Positions 15,736 to 23,875 of a DNA stretch of 32,968 nt are shown piece after piece (position 1 is the first letter of the stretch; every line of letters starts with the position of its first letter). The stretch is taken from contig JAFECP010000019.1 of assembly GCA_018242105.1 (NCBI GenBank), positions 23,278-56,245 of the forward strand, read 5' to 3'. Made by a program: the position numbers and the translations under genes. Origin of the DNA: Pseudomonadota bacterium. Lineage in GTDB: Bacteria; Pseudomonadota; Alphaproteobacteria; Micropepsales; Micropepsaceae. Below the pieces are notes generated by a model. It saw only the letters and a list, made by a program, of their open reading frames with translations, had not been told where the DNA came from and ran no database searches.

Positions 15736-16210
15736 AGCGTGTGCGATGCGGTAAGCTACTGATAAAGATAGATATTTTTTGAATCTCGGGCGCGCAGAGC
15801 GATGCGTGGCCCCCCAAATCTGCCAAAATATTGGGCAGAGTGGCTGCAGTGCATAAATTTCAGTCGCAGAATTGCAGCGGCAAGAAACTTTCTGGAATGG
15901 GCTTGCCAACTCCCCAATTGTTCTCTATATGTTCCTTCCGCTTGGCGCATCCGGCCGAGCAAGGAGGCTCTCACGCAACAGAAGCGAAAATCGCAATTCA
16001 ACAGTCCAGGTTTTCTGCGGATCGCCCCGCAAAAGATCCATGCAATGCCGGACTCGAAAAAATCGGCAAACAACCTCCGGGAGGAGGGGGGGATAGTGAA
16101 GACCGTGAAAACGACTGCCTTTCCCGGTCTGCGACCACAAGATCTGGTGTTTGCGCAAATTCCGCCGATGAAAAATCGACATTCAATTCGGCATCGCTAG
16201 ATTGCTCCGC
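15736..16210. other. Intergenic control region between glnK and the UbiH-type gene, no gene recognised
   Basis: AT-richer than its surroundings. Short open frames exist on both strands but they overlap each other, lack ribosome sites and have no recognisable protein pattern. An imperfect palindrome CTGCCAAAATATTGGGCAG (15820-15838) lies about 110 bases upstream of the predicted glnK transcription start, a position where an enhancer-binding activator could sit, though it is not a clear match to the NtrC site as I know it. The possible plus-strand promoter is listed separately. Confidence 0.5.
15903..15931 (+). promoter_or_regulatory. Possible sigma-70-type promoter
   Basis: TTGCCA, 17 bases, TATATG on the plus strand: a near-consensus -35/-10 pair in an AT-rich stretch. 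It would start a transcript near 15938, giving a leader of about 270 bases before the UbiH-type hydroxylase gene. No start site evidence beyond the match. Confidence 0.35.
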
Positions 16211-17434
16211 ATGAGCAGACAGGCAGATGTGGTCATCGGCGGCGGCGGCATGGTGGGCGCCACTTTGGCGCTGGCGCTGGCCCAGGGTGGCCTGAAGGTC
16301 ATCGTGGCCGATCCGGTGCCTCCGGCGGCCGCGACCGACGCCAAATTCGACGGCCGGGTCTCCGCGCTCTCCTATTCCAGCCAGCGTATGTTCGAAGCCT
16401 TGGGCGTGTGGCCGAAGCTTCAGCGGGACGCGCAACCGATTCTCGACATCCTGGTGACAGACGCGCGCCTCGGCGGTGCGCCATCGCCCTTCTCGCTCCA
16501 TTTCGATTCGGACGAGATCGGCCGCCCCATGGGCGCCATCGCCGAGAACCGCCACACCCGCCGCTGCCTGTTCGATGCGCTGGACGCGCAAAAGAACATC
16601 ACCCTCATCGCCCCCGCCGCGATGACAGGTTTGGAAGACGAAGGCGGAAAGATCGTCGCCTCGCTGTCGAATGGCGAGAAAATTTCCGCGTCGCTTGCCG
16701 TCGCCGCCGACGGCCGCGAGTCGCCGATGCGCGAAGAGATGGGATTGGGCGTGATCGGCTGGTCCTATCCGCAAATGGGCATCGTCGCCACCGTCGCGCA
16801 TGAGAAGCCGCACGAAGGCGTGGCCTACGAGCATTTCCTGCCATCGGGCCCGTTCGCGATTTTGCCGATGACGGGAAACAAAAGTTCGTTGGTGTGGACG
16901 GAGAAAGACGCCGTCGCGCCGGCCATGATGAAATTGCCCGAAAACGAATTTAATGCCGAGATCGCAAAGCGTTTCGGCGATCACCTCGGCGCCACGAAAG
17001 CGGCAGGCCCGCGCTGGTCCTATCCGCTGAAATTCCATCTGGCGCGCGGCTTTGTGAAATCGCGTTTCGCCTTGTGCGGCGACAGCGCGCACGGCATCCA
17101 TCCGATCGCCGGGCAAGGTTTGAATCTCGGTTTGAAAGACGCCGCGGCGCTCGCCGAAACCTTGCTGGATACGGCGCGGCTCGGGTTGGATATCGGCACG
17201 CTCGATGTGTTGAAGCGCTACGAACGCTGGCGCCGTTTCGATTCGGTGACGATGGGCTTCACCATGGATGCGTTCAATCGCTTGTTCTCGAACGACATCG
17301 CACCGCTGCGGTTTGCGCGCGATCTGGGATTGGGCATCGTGGATCAGGTCGCGCCGCTGCGCCGTCTCTTCATGCGCACCGCAGGCGGCGATGTCGGCAA
17401 GCTTCCACGCTTGTTGAAAGGCGAAGCGGCTTAG
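16211..17434 (+). CDS. FAD-dependent ubiquinone-ring hydroxylase (UbiH/UbiF/VisC family)
   Basis: Flavin monooxygenase adding a hydroxyl to the ubiquinone precursor ring in aerobic ubiquinone synthesis. The 407-residue protein has the N-terminal dinucleotide-binding GGGGMVGATLALALAQ (10-25), the mid-protein AADGRESPMREEMG (DG motif for NAD(P)H and FAD) and the C-terminal FAD motif LCGDSAHGIHPIAGQGLNLG, the pattern of UbiH-type enzymes. Which ring position it hydroxylates cannot be told, because Alphaproteobacteria use promiscuous members (UbiL, UbiM) besides UbiH. An in-frame TTG lies nine bases before the ATG; the ATG is preferred. The stop overlaps the convergent membrane-protein gene by four bases. 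Confidence 0.9.
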   Translation: MSRQADVVIGGGGMVGATLALALAQGGLKVIVADPVPPAAATDAKFDGRVSALSYSSQRMFEALGVWPKLQRDAQPILDILVTDARLGGAPSPFSLHFDSDEIGRPMGAIAENRHTRRCLFDALDAQKNITLIAPAAMTGLEDEGGKIVASLSNGEKISASLAVAADGRESPMREEMGLGVIGWSYPQMGIVATVAHEKPHEGVAYEHFLPSGPFAILPMTGNKSSLVWTEKDAVAPAMMKLPENEFNAEIAKRFGDHLGATKAAGPRWSYPLKFHLARGFVKSRFALCGDSAHGIHPIAGQGLNLGLKDAAALAETLLDTARLGLDIGTLDVLKRYERWRRFDSVTMGFTMDAFNRLFSNDIAPLRFARDLGLGIVDQVAPLRRLFMRTAGGDVGKLPRLLKGEAA

Positions 17435-17820
17435 TTCAGCCGATCCTTGCCGCGATGGGCGAGGGCCGCGGGAAGCTCGCGATAGAAGCCGCGCGCGATG
17501 TCGCCGATCTTCTGGGCGCGGGCTTTCTCCGCCTCCCAGCGTGTCGCGAAGCGTTCGCCTTCGAAGACATAGCGCGTGACCGATGAGGCCGTGTGCGGGT
17601 CCAGTTCGGTGATTTCCGAAACATCCTCGACCTGTTCTTCGGCGGTGCCCAGCGTGTGGCGGAAATGGGCGAGCTGGTCGTTGCGGTCCATCTGCTCTTG
17701 CTGGATGCGCGCGATATTGTTGGCATCGAATTGCCTCAGCCACGCCAGGATGCGCGGCCAGAATCGCAGCAGCACGATAGCGGCAAGCAGGACGGCGGCG
17801 GTGGCGTACAGGCGGCTCAT
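17431..17820 (-). CDS. Small membrane-anchored protein of unknown function
   Basis: A 129-residue protein with one N-terminal transmembrane helix (about residues 5-20, ATAAVLLAAIVLLRFW) and a charged, mostly helical cytoplasmic or periplasmic remainder (AHFRHTLGTAEEQVEDVSEI, then ERFATRWEAEKARAQKIGDI). Composition and heptad-like spacing suggest a coiled coil. I do not recognise the family. It starts 18 bases past the zapE stop, so it is probably the last gene of the asd-to-zapE run, and its end overlaps the convergent hydroxylase gene. Confidence 0.75.
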   Translation of the reverse strand: MSRLYATAAVLLAAIVLLRFWPRILAWLRQFDANNIARIQQEQMDRNDQLAHFRHTLGTAEEQVEDVSEITELDPHTASSVTRYVFEGERFATRWEAEKARAQKIGDIARGFYRELPAALAHRGKDRLN

Positions 17821-17838
17821 GGCCCGATTATATAGGCG

Positions 17839-18939
17839 CTAAACTGCGCCATGCACCCCATGGCCGCGCTTGAGATAATCCTCGCTGCGCATCTCCACCA
17901 GCCGCGAGGCGGTCCGGCGAAAGGCTTCGGCCCCAGTGCCCGCCGGGTAGAGGTTTTCGGGCGGCGTGGCGGCGGAGCAGATCAGCTTCACCCCGTCGTC
18001 ATAGAAGGTATCGATCAGAAGGGTGAAGCGCCGCGCCTCGTTCCGCATGGTCTCGTTCATCTGTGGAATGTGGTCGATAAGCACCGTGTGGGAATGCCGG
18101 GCGATCTCCAGATAGTCCGGCGCCGCCAGCGCCCGGACGCAAAGATCGTCGAAGGTGAAGCGGGCCACATGCTTGGCCGCTTGCGGCACGATCAGCTTGC
18201 GGCCCAGCACCGTCAGCGTCTTGGCATCACCGCGCGGCTGGTCCGTGAGCCTGAGCCACGCCGCATCCATCTTCGCATCGGCCAGCGGGCCGAGCGGCGT
18301 GATGTAGATATCCAGCCCGCTCATCCGCTGCAGGCGATAGTCATGCGTGCCGTTCAATTCGAGAACGTCGAGTTTCTCGTCGATCAGCGCGATGAAAGGC
18401 AGGAAAAGCTGGCGATTGAGGCCGCCTTCATAGAGCCGGTCCGGTTCGGTGTTGGAGGTCGCCACGATCACCACGCCGCGATCGAAGAGTTGCTGGAACA
18501 GCCGGCCCAGGATCATCGCATCGGCGACATCGGTGATCTGGAATTCATCGAAGCAGAGCAGCGTGGCGTGGTCTGCGATCGTCTTCGCCACCGGCGGAAT
18601 GGGATCGGGATGTTCACCGCGCTGGCGTTCTTCATGGATGCGCGCATGCACATCGGCCATGAAGGCGTTGAAGTGCACGCGCTGTTTCTTTTCGGCCGGC
18701 GCCAGTTCGAAGAACAGATCCATCAGCATGGATTTGCCGCGCCCGACATCGCCCCAGATATAAAGCCCGTGCGGCGCGGGCTTGGGGCCGAAGAAGAAAC
18801 CGCGGCGTCCGGGTTTGTAATCTGTCAACGCCGCCGCCAGTTGTTGCAGGCACTTTGCGGCCGCTTCCTGCGCCACATCCGGCTTGATTTCGCCTGACGC
18901 AATTGCGGCGCGGTATCGCTCGATCAGTTCGTTGGGCAT
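17839..18939 (-). CDS. zapE: Cell-division AAA+ ATPase ZapE (AFG1 family)
   Basis: ATPase of the AFG1/ZapE family, reported in E. coli to act on the Z-ring under stress and in mitochondria on membrane-protein quality control. The 366 residues show Walker A GDVGRGKS (63-70), preceded by GLYIWGDVG, and Walker B LLCFDEFQ (127-134) followed by ITDVADA, with sensor-type ATSNTEPDRLYEGGLNR further on. The upstream frame extends 62 codons but is antisense-like and low in family similarity; the ATG of MPNELIERYR shares one base with the mch stop (TGATG), which fixes it. It is translationally coupled to a CoA-ester enzyme, a curious partner. Confidence 0.93.
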   Translation of the reverse strand: MPNELIERYRAAIASGEIKPDVAQEAAAKCLQQLAAALTDYKPGRRGFFFGPKPAPHGLYIWGDVGRGKSMLMDLFFELAPAEKKQRVHFNAFMADVHARIHEERQRGEHPDPIPPVAKTIADHATLLCFDEFQITDVADAMILGRLFQQLFDRGVVIVATSNTEPDRLYEGGLNRQLFLPFIALIDEKLDVLELNGTHDYRLQRMSGLDIYITPLGPLADAKMDAAWLRLTDQPRGDAKTLTVLGRKLIVPQAAKHVARFTFDDLCVRALAAPDYLEIARHSHTVLIDHIPQMNETMRNEARRFTLLIDTFYDDGVKLICSAATPPENLYPAGTGAEAFRRTASRLVEMRSEDYLKRGHGVHGAV

Positions 18940-19994
18940 CAGTTCTTTCGGGGAATGATCGCCCAATAGTCGAAATCGAGGATGACGTTTTCGGGATAAT
19001 TTCCGTCCGCGCCTTTGTCCGGAAATGCCTCGCAAGGAAGGTTCTTGGCCGCGACGAGACGAAGCCGCAATGCTCCGCAATCCTTGCGTCCGGCAATCTC
19101 CGCCTTGTCGAGCACTTCGCTCCACGCAAAAACGGTGTCGCCGGCGAAGAGCGGATTGACGTGCCGCCCGCCATTGATCGCCGCGATGGAGACGGCGTTG
19201 GCGAGCCCATTGAACGACAGCGCCCGCGCCAAACTGATGACATGGCCCCCATAGATCAGCCGCCGGCCGAAGCGGCCCTGGCCTTCGCTGAACTGGTTGA
19301 AATGCACCTTGGCGGTATTCTGATAAAGCCGCGTCGCCAGCATGTGGTCGGACTCTTCGACCGTCATGCCATCGGCGTGATCGATCTTCTCGCCGACCGC
19401 ATAATCGTCCCAGAAATGCGGACTCCCGGACACCGCAGAATCGAATTGGGCAAAATCGGCAACCGGTGCAACCAGAGACTCGGCAGCGACGACATTCGCC
19501 AATTTCGGCACCGGAGATTCCGAAATGACGGCACTCGCATCGCGCTTGCGCACCATCACCCAGCGCACATAGGCAAGAACCTTGTCACCGCCTTCATCGA
19601 AGCCATCGGTGCGGACATAGACGACGCCGGTCTGCCTGTTGGAATTCTCCTTGAGGCCGATCACTTCGGAGGCCGCCGATAGTGTCGTTCCCGGATAGAC
19701 CGGCTTCAGGAAGCGGCCTTCGGCATAGCCCAGATTGGCGACGGCATTGAGCGAAATGTCCGGAACCGTCTTGCCGAAGACGGTGTGAAACACGAGCAGA
19801 TCGTCGATCGGAGCGCCCGGCAGGCCGAGCGCTCCGGCAAAGCTATCCGCCGATTGCAGCGCAAAGCGTGAGCCATAGAGCGCGGTATAGAGCGAAACAT
19901 CGCCTTCGGTCAGCGTGCGCGGCGTAGCGTGGACGAGCTTCTGCCCGAGGCGAAAATCCTCGAAGAAATTGCCCGGATTGGTTTTTCCGCTCAT
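18939..19994 (-). CDS. mch: Mesaconyl-CoA hydratase (MaoC-like dehydratase)
   Basis: Hydrates mesaconyl-CoA to beta-methylmalyl-CoA in the ethylmalonyl-CoA pathway, which replaces the glyoxylate shunt in many Alphaproteobacteria. The 351 residues have two MaoC/hot-dog halves. The opening KTNPGNFFEDFRLGQKLVHA and TLTEGDVSLYTALYGSRFAL are characteristic of this enzyme. The C-terminal half has RRLIYGGHVISLARALSFNG and INGGRHVNPLFAGDTVFAW, the hydratase-2 type motif. Its ATG overlaps the stop of the upstream lyase by four bases and its stop overlaps zapE by one. Together with the adjacent malyl-CoA lyase it makes a two-step block; the earlier enzymes of the pathway (crotonyl-CoA carboxylase/reductase, mutases) are not in this window. 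Confidence 0.9.
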   Translation of the reverse strand: MSGKTNPGNFFEDFRLGQKLVHATPRTLTEGDVSLYTALYGSRFALQSADSFAGALGLPGAPIDDLLVFHTVFGKTVPDISLNAVANLGYAEGRFLKPVYPGTTLSAASEVIGLKENSNRQTGVVYVRTDGFDEGGDKVLAYVRWVMVRKRDASAVISESPVPKLANVVAAESLVAPVADFAQFDSAVSGSPHFWDDYAVGEKIDHADGMTVEESDHMLATRLYQNTAKVHFNQFSEGQGRFGRRLIYGGHVISLARALSFNGLANAVSIAAINGGRHVNPLFAGDTVFAWSEVLDKAEIAGRKDCGALRLRLVAAKNLPCEAFPDKGADGNYPENVILDFDYWAIIPRKN

Positions 19995-20866
19995 AGGTCC
20001 TGCAACGCCGCTATCGCGTTCGCCATGGCCACGGTCTGCCGTGCGATCTCTGCGTGGAGAAGCTCGACCATACGGCCATCCAGCGATATCGCGCCTTTGC
20101 CCTTGTTCTCAGGCAACTCGAAAGCCGCAATGATCTTCTTTGCTGCTTCAACTTCTGCCTTCGCGGGCGCAAAGACCTCGTTGCAAGGCTCGATCTGCGA
20201 GGGATGGATCAAAGTCTTGCCGTCAAAGCCGTAACTCTTCGCCTGCTTGCAGGATTCCAGAAAGCCGTCCGCGTTCTGGATGTCGTTATAGACACCGTCA
20301 ATGACAGTCAGCCCGTAGGCTCGCGCTGCGGCGACCGAAATGCCGAGCGCGGCGGAAAGATTGGCGCGATCCGGCGTGTGCGTGCCGCGAAATTCCTTGA
20401 TGAGATCGTTGGTTCCCATCACGAAGCAGCGCAATCTTCCGCCGGAGCCGGCGATCTGCCCCGCATTCAGGATCGCCATCGGTGTTTCCATCATCGCCCA
20501 GATGGCGACGGACCGTTCCGGATCATGGCCGGAGAAGCGTTCTTCGATAGCCTGCAGATCGGATGCGGAGGAGACTTTTGGCACCAGCACGGCATTGGGT
20601 TTTGCCGCGATGGCGGCGGAAAGATCTTCTTCGCCCCATTGCGTCCAAAGCCCGTTTACGCGGATAACAATCTCGCGCTTGCCGAAGCCGCCGGTCTTCA
20701 CCGCGTCGCAGACCTGCCTGCGGGCAAAGTCTTTGGACTCGGGCGCAACGGCATCCTCAAGGTCGAGAATAAGTGCATCGGCGGCCAGTGCGCGGGCCTT
20801 TTCGATAGCGCGGGCGTTCGATCCCGGCATGTAGAGCACCGATCGGCGCGGGCGGATGACGGTCAT
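19991..20866 (-). CDS. CitE-like malyl-CoA lyase or malyl-CoA thioesterase
   Basis: HpcH/HpaI-type TIM-barrel enzyme acting on malyl-CoA or beta-methylmalyl-CoA. The 291-residue protein opens RPRRSVLYMPGSNARAIEKA, the CitE-family entry, has LILDLEDAVAPESK (33-46) carrying the metal-linked Glu/Asp, and later MMETPMAILN and VMGTNDLIKEFRGT as further substrate and Mg2+ contacts. The length is closer to the shorter Mcl2 ((3S)-malyl-CoA thioesterase) than to Mcl1 lyases of about 318, so either the lyase (yielding glyoxylate plus propionyl-CoA or acetyl-CoA) or the thioesterase step is possible. Adjacent mch supports a role in the ethylmalonyl-CoA pathway. GGGGA precedes the ATG. Confidence 0.86.
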   Translation of the reverse strand: MTVIRPRRSVLYMPGSNARAIEKARALAADALILDLEDAVAPESKDFARRQVCDAVKTGGFGKREIVIRVNGLWTQWGEEDLSAAIAAKPNAVLVPKVSSASDLQAIEERFSGHDPERSVAIWAMMETPMAILNAGQIAGSGGRLRCFVMGTNDLIKEFRGTHTPDRANLSAALGISVAAARAYGLTVIDGVYNDIQNADGFLESCKQAKSYGFDGKTLIHPSQIEPCNEVFAPAKAEVEAAKKIIAAFELPENKGKGAISLDGRMVELLHAEIARQTVAMANAIAALQDL

Positions 20867-20908
20867 GGAAATCCCCGAAGAACCTGCCAGAGACCTAGCA
20901 ATTGCAGG

Positions 20909-21397
20909 CTATTTGCGGAAGCCCTTGGCATATTCCGCCGCTTCCGGCTGGTTGAGGAAACGCTCGCTCCAGCGCTTCATCACCTTGGCCATGCGCTCGG
21001 GTGCGACACCAAGCTGCGCCTGCGCCACGCCGCCATTGACGCTCTCGTGGTACTCCACGATCAGCCCATCTTTCAGCACGAAGCGGCTGATGCCATCGAT
21101 CACGACCTTGCGGTCCTTGAATTCGGCAATGGTGGAGACAAAGCGGGATAGCGATCGCGCATAGCCGAGATCGCCCTTCACCACGGGGTCGAAAAAGGTC
21201 CAGTCGTAATCGGCCGCATCGCGATGGAACAGATTCTCCAGCATGCTGGCGATGGACGCGCGGCCTCGATGCGGGCCGTAGATGTAATCGAAATAAATGC
21301 CGTCTTCGGTGAAGCAGGCGGCAAGCGCCTTGCCATCGCCAGCGGTCGCCGCGGCGCCGAAGCGCGCGACGAGCGCCGCGAAGTCCTCCTGCGTCAC
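20909..21397 (-). CDS. NTF2-like (SnoaL-type) fold protein
   Basis: A 162-residue protein with the NTF2-like cone fold pattern: an N-terminal helix pair FAALVARFGAAATAGDGKAL, a beta-hairpin CFTEDGIYFDYIYGPHRG, then LENLFHRDAADYDWTFFDPV and strands FVSTIAEFKDRKVVIDGISR and EYHESVNGGV. Members include ketosteroid isomerases, SnoaL cyclases and limonene epoxide hydrolases, but many are unassigned. No catalytic residue set can be claimed. Its ATG overlaps the asd stop (ATGA), and the lyase gene starts 42 bases after its end, which puts it between an amino-acid enzyme and CoA-ester enzymes; function is unknown. Confidence 0.83.
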   Translation of the reverse strand: MTQEDFAALVARFGAAATAGDGKALAACFTEDGIYFDYIYGPHRGRASIASMLENLFHRDAADYDWTFFDPVVKGDLGYARSLSRFVSTIAEFKDRKVVIDGISRFVLKDGLIVEYHESVNGGVAQAQLGVAPERMAKVMKRWSERFLNQPEAAEYAKGFRK

Positions 21398-22416
21398 GCC
21401 GCTTTCTTCAGAAGCTTGCGGTTCATCAACACTTCGGCGATCTGCACCGCGTTCGTGGCCGCACCTTTGCGCAGATTATCGGAGACGACCCACAGGTCGA
21501 GACCGTTATCGACCGTCGGGTCCTTGCGGATGCGCGAGACATAGACGGCGTCTTCACCGGCGGCTTCCACAGGCGTGACGTAGCCGCCGTCTTCGCGCTT
21601 GTCGACGACGAGAATGCCTGGCGCCGTCCGCAGGATTTCGCGCGCCTTGGAAGCGGTGATGGGGTTCTCGAACTCGATGTTCACCGCTTCGGAGTGGCCA
21701 ATGAATACCGGCACACGTACGACGGTGCAGGTGAGCCGGATATCAGGGTCAAGAATCTTCTGCGTCTCCGCCATCATCTTGAATTCTTCGGTGGTGTAGC
21801 CGCTGTCGAGATAGGTCCCGCCTTGGGGGATCACGTTGAAGGCGATCCGCTTGGGATAGATTTTGGGTTCGATCGGATCGGTGACGAAAACGGCGCGGGT
21901 CTGCGTGAACAGCTCATCCATCGCATCCTTGCCCGTGCCGGAAACCGATTGGTAGGTTGAAACCACGACGCGCTTGATGGTCGCAGCATCGTGCAGAGGC
22001 TTCAGCGCGACAACGAGCTGGATTGTTGAGCAGTTCGGATTGGCAATGATGCCCTTCTTCACATCGTTCAACGCGTCGGCGTTCACTTCGGGAACGACCA
22101 GCGGAACGTCGCGGTCCATGCGCCAGGCGGAGGAGTTATCGATGACCAATGCACCTTGCGCTGCAATCTTCGGCGACCATTCCTTGGAGACGTTGCCACC
22201 CGCGCTCATCAGCACGATGTCGGTGCCCTTAAAGTCGTAATATTCGAGCGCCTTCACCTTTAGCGCTTTGTCGCCAAAATAAACGTCTTTGCCGACCGAG
22301 CGCGTGGAAGCTAGCGCTACAACTTCGGAGACGGGGAATTGGCGCTCGGCGAGGACGTTCAGCATCTCTCGTCCGACATTTCCGGTCGCGCCGACAACGG
22401 CGACCTTGTACGACAT
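21394..22416 (-). CDS. asd: Aspartate-semialdehyde dehydrogenase
   Basis: Reduces beta-aspartyl phosphate to aspartate semialdehyde (NADPH), the branch point to lysine/diaminopimelate, threonine and methionine. The 340-residue protein starts MSYKVAVVGATGNVGREMLN with the GATGxVG nucleotide motif. The catalytic cysteine is C129 in ANPNCSTIQLV, and the conserved QSVSGTGKDAMDEL and PVFIGHSEAVNIEF (histidine-containing) segments follow. AGGAAG precedes this ATG; the 16 codons further upstream in frame are not part of the family. First gene of a minus-strand run of six genes. It is coupled by ATGA overlap to the NTF2-like gene. Confidence 0.95.
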   Translation of the reverse strand: MSYKVAVVGATGNVGREMLNVLAERQFPVSEVVALASTRSVGKDVYFGDKALKVKALEYYDFKGTDIVLMSAGGNVSKEWSPKIAAQGALVIDNSSAWRMDRDVPLVVPEVNADALNDVKKGIIANPNCSTIQLVVALKPLHDAATIKRVVVSTYQSVSGTGKDAMDELFTQTRAVFVTDPIEPKIYPKRIAFNVIPQGGTYLDSGYTTEEFKMMAETQKILDPDIRLTCTVVRVPVFIGHSEAVNIEFENPITASKAREILRTAPGILVVDKREDGGYVTPVEAAGEDAVYVSRIRKDPTVDNGLDLWVVSDNLRKGAATNAVQIAEVLMNRKLLKKAA

Positions 22417-22545
22417 GGCAATTCTTCCTTCGGCTAGAAACCCGCAATTTCGCGAGTGCAGCAAATCATTACGCCATGCTGGCGCGCCGGAAAAGAGGCT
22501 GATGAGCCAGGCCCGGTAAAGAGTGCCGATGCGGGCAAGTCTGGT

Positions 22546-23772
22546 TCAGCGAAGCGCGATAATCTGGCGCTTCCGGAGCGTTTCGATCTCCCCGGCCCCC
22601 AGCCCAAGGATTTGGGAAAGTATCTCGCCCGTGTGCTGGCCAAGAAGCGGCGGTGCCATGCGGTATTCCGGCGGTGTCTTTTCAAGCTTTAGCGGGCTCG
22701 CCACCAGATCCAGGTTCCCGCTTCCTGCGCGCGGCATGGAGACTGTGAGTTCACGCGCTTGAGCCTGCGGATCGGCAAACACCTCGTCGATGCGGTTAAT
22801 CGGGCCGCAGGGGACGTTCGCCGCTTCGAGCATTGCGATCCATTCAACATTACTGCGTGTGGTGAAAATCGGCGTGAGCAATGCGATCAGCTCTTCGCGA
22901 TGGCCAACCCGTTCGGCATTGGTCGCGTAATGCGGATCGCCTCCCAGATGCTCCAGCCGGGCTGCTTTGCAGAAGCGGCGAAACTGTCCATCATTGGCGA
23001 TCGCCAGGATAAGATGGCCATCCGCTGTCGCGAACACTTGATAAGGTACAATGTTGGGATGCGCATTGCCCATGCGTCCCGGCACCATGCCGCCGGAAAG
23101 ATAGTTCATCGCCTGATTGGCGAGTGCCGCCACTTGGCAATCGAACAGCGCCATATCGATGGCTTGCCCTTCGCCTGTTCGCGCCTGATGGATGAGCGCG
23201 GCCTGTATGGCGTTGGCGGTATAGAGCCCGGTTACGAGGTCGGAAATCGCGACGCCAACTTTCATCGGCTCAGCACCCGGCGCGCCATCCGGCAGGCCGG
23301 TGATACTCATCAATCCGCCCATTCCCTGGATCAGATAATCGTAACCTGCCTTGTCCTTGTAGGGCCCCGTGTGACCGAAGCCGGTGAGTGAACAATAAAT
23401 CAGCGCCGGATTCTCGGCTTTTAGCGCCTCATAATCGAGGCCATATTTGGCAAGCGTTCCGGTCTTGAAGTTTTCGACTACGACATGGGCTCGCCGGGAC
23501 AGCCTGCGAATGAGAGCCGCGCCTTCCGGCTTGCCGAAATCGATCGCTACCGATTTCTTGTTGCGGTTGGCGGTCAGAAAATAGGTAGCGTCGCCACGCT
23601 CTCCATTTTGGTCCTGCAGAAAGGGCGGACCGAAGGCGCGGGTTTCATCGCCTTCGCCAGGTTTTTCGATCTTCAATACTTCGGCGCCGAGATCGCCCAG
23701 AATCTGGGTGGCAAAAGGCGCAGCCAGCACCCGGCTTAAATCCAGCACACGAATATGCGACAGCGCGCCCAT
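22546..23772 (-). CDS. Class III CoA transferase (CaiB/BaiF family)
   Basis: Transfers CoA between carboxylic acids through a covalent aspartyl intermediate. The 408 residues open with HIRVLDLSRVLAAPFATQIL and LGAEVLKIEKPGEGDETR, the family's nucleotide-type entry. The catalytic aspartate is D145 in KAGYDYLIQGMGGLM. NFKTGTLAKYGLDYE and DMALFDCQVAALANQAMNYL are further conserved blocks. Acid substrates cannot be read from sequence; relatives act on formate/oxalate, carnitine, succinate or mesaconate. Neighbouring mch and malyl-CoA genes make a C4-C5 dicarboxylic acid substrate attractive, but that is inference. GGAGGG just before the ATG fixes the start; the 70 codons of upstream open frame pass through the terminator hairpin and are rejected. 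Confidence 0.9.
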   Translation of the reverse strand: MGALSHIRVLDLSRVLAAPFATQILGDLGAEVLKIEKPGEGDETRAFGPPFLQDQNGERGDATYFLTANRNKKSVAIDFGKPEGAALIRRLSRRAHVVVENFKTGTLAKYGLDYEALKAENPALIYCSLTGFGHTGPYKDKAGYDYLIQGMGGLMSITGLPDGAPGAEPMKVGVAISDLVTGLYTANAIQAALIHQARTGEGQAIDMALFDCQVAALANQAMNYLSGGMVPGRMGNAHPNIVPYQVFATADGHLILAIANDGQFRRFCKAARLEHLGGDPHYATNAERVGHREELIALLTPIFTTRSNVEWIAMLEAANVPCGPINRIDEVFADPQAQARELTVSMPRAGSGNLDLVASPLKLEKTPPEYRMAPPLLGQHTGEILSQILGLGAGEIETLRKRQIIALR

Positions 23773-23822
23773 AGACCCTCCGATGGCGGGACCTAACCAG
23801 CCGAGTGGTTGCGACGCAAACA

Positions 23823-23852
23823 AAAAGGGCGGGCCTTGTGGCCCGCCCTTTT
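23823..23852 (-). terminator. Intrinsic terminator of the first OmpA-family gene (bidirectional form)
   Basis: A 13-bp stem AAAAGGGCGGGCC / GGCCCGCCCTTTT with a TTGT loop. T tracts are present on both strands. It lies just past the minus-strand OmpA-family stop and before the CoA transferase start, so it separates the two transcripts. Confidence 0.88.
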
Positions 23853-23875
23853 CTCGCGACGGCTTTTGGGGGCTG

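Noticed and set aside
15998-17743. Minus-strand open frame of 581 codons opposite the UbiH-type gene
   Set aside because: The plus strand carries the full FAD and GD motifs of the hydroxylase; the opposite frame has none.
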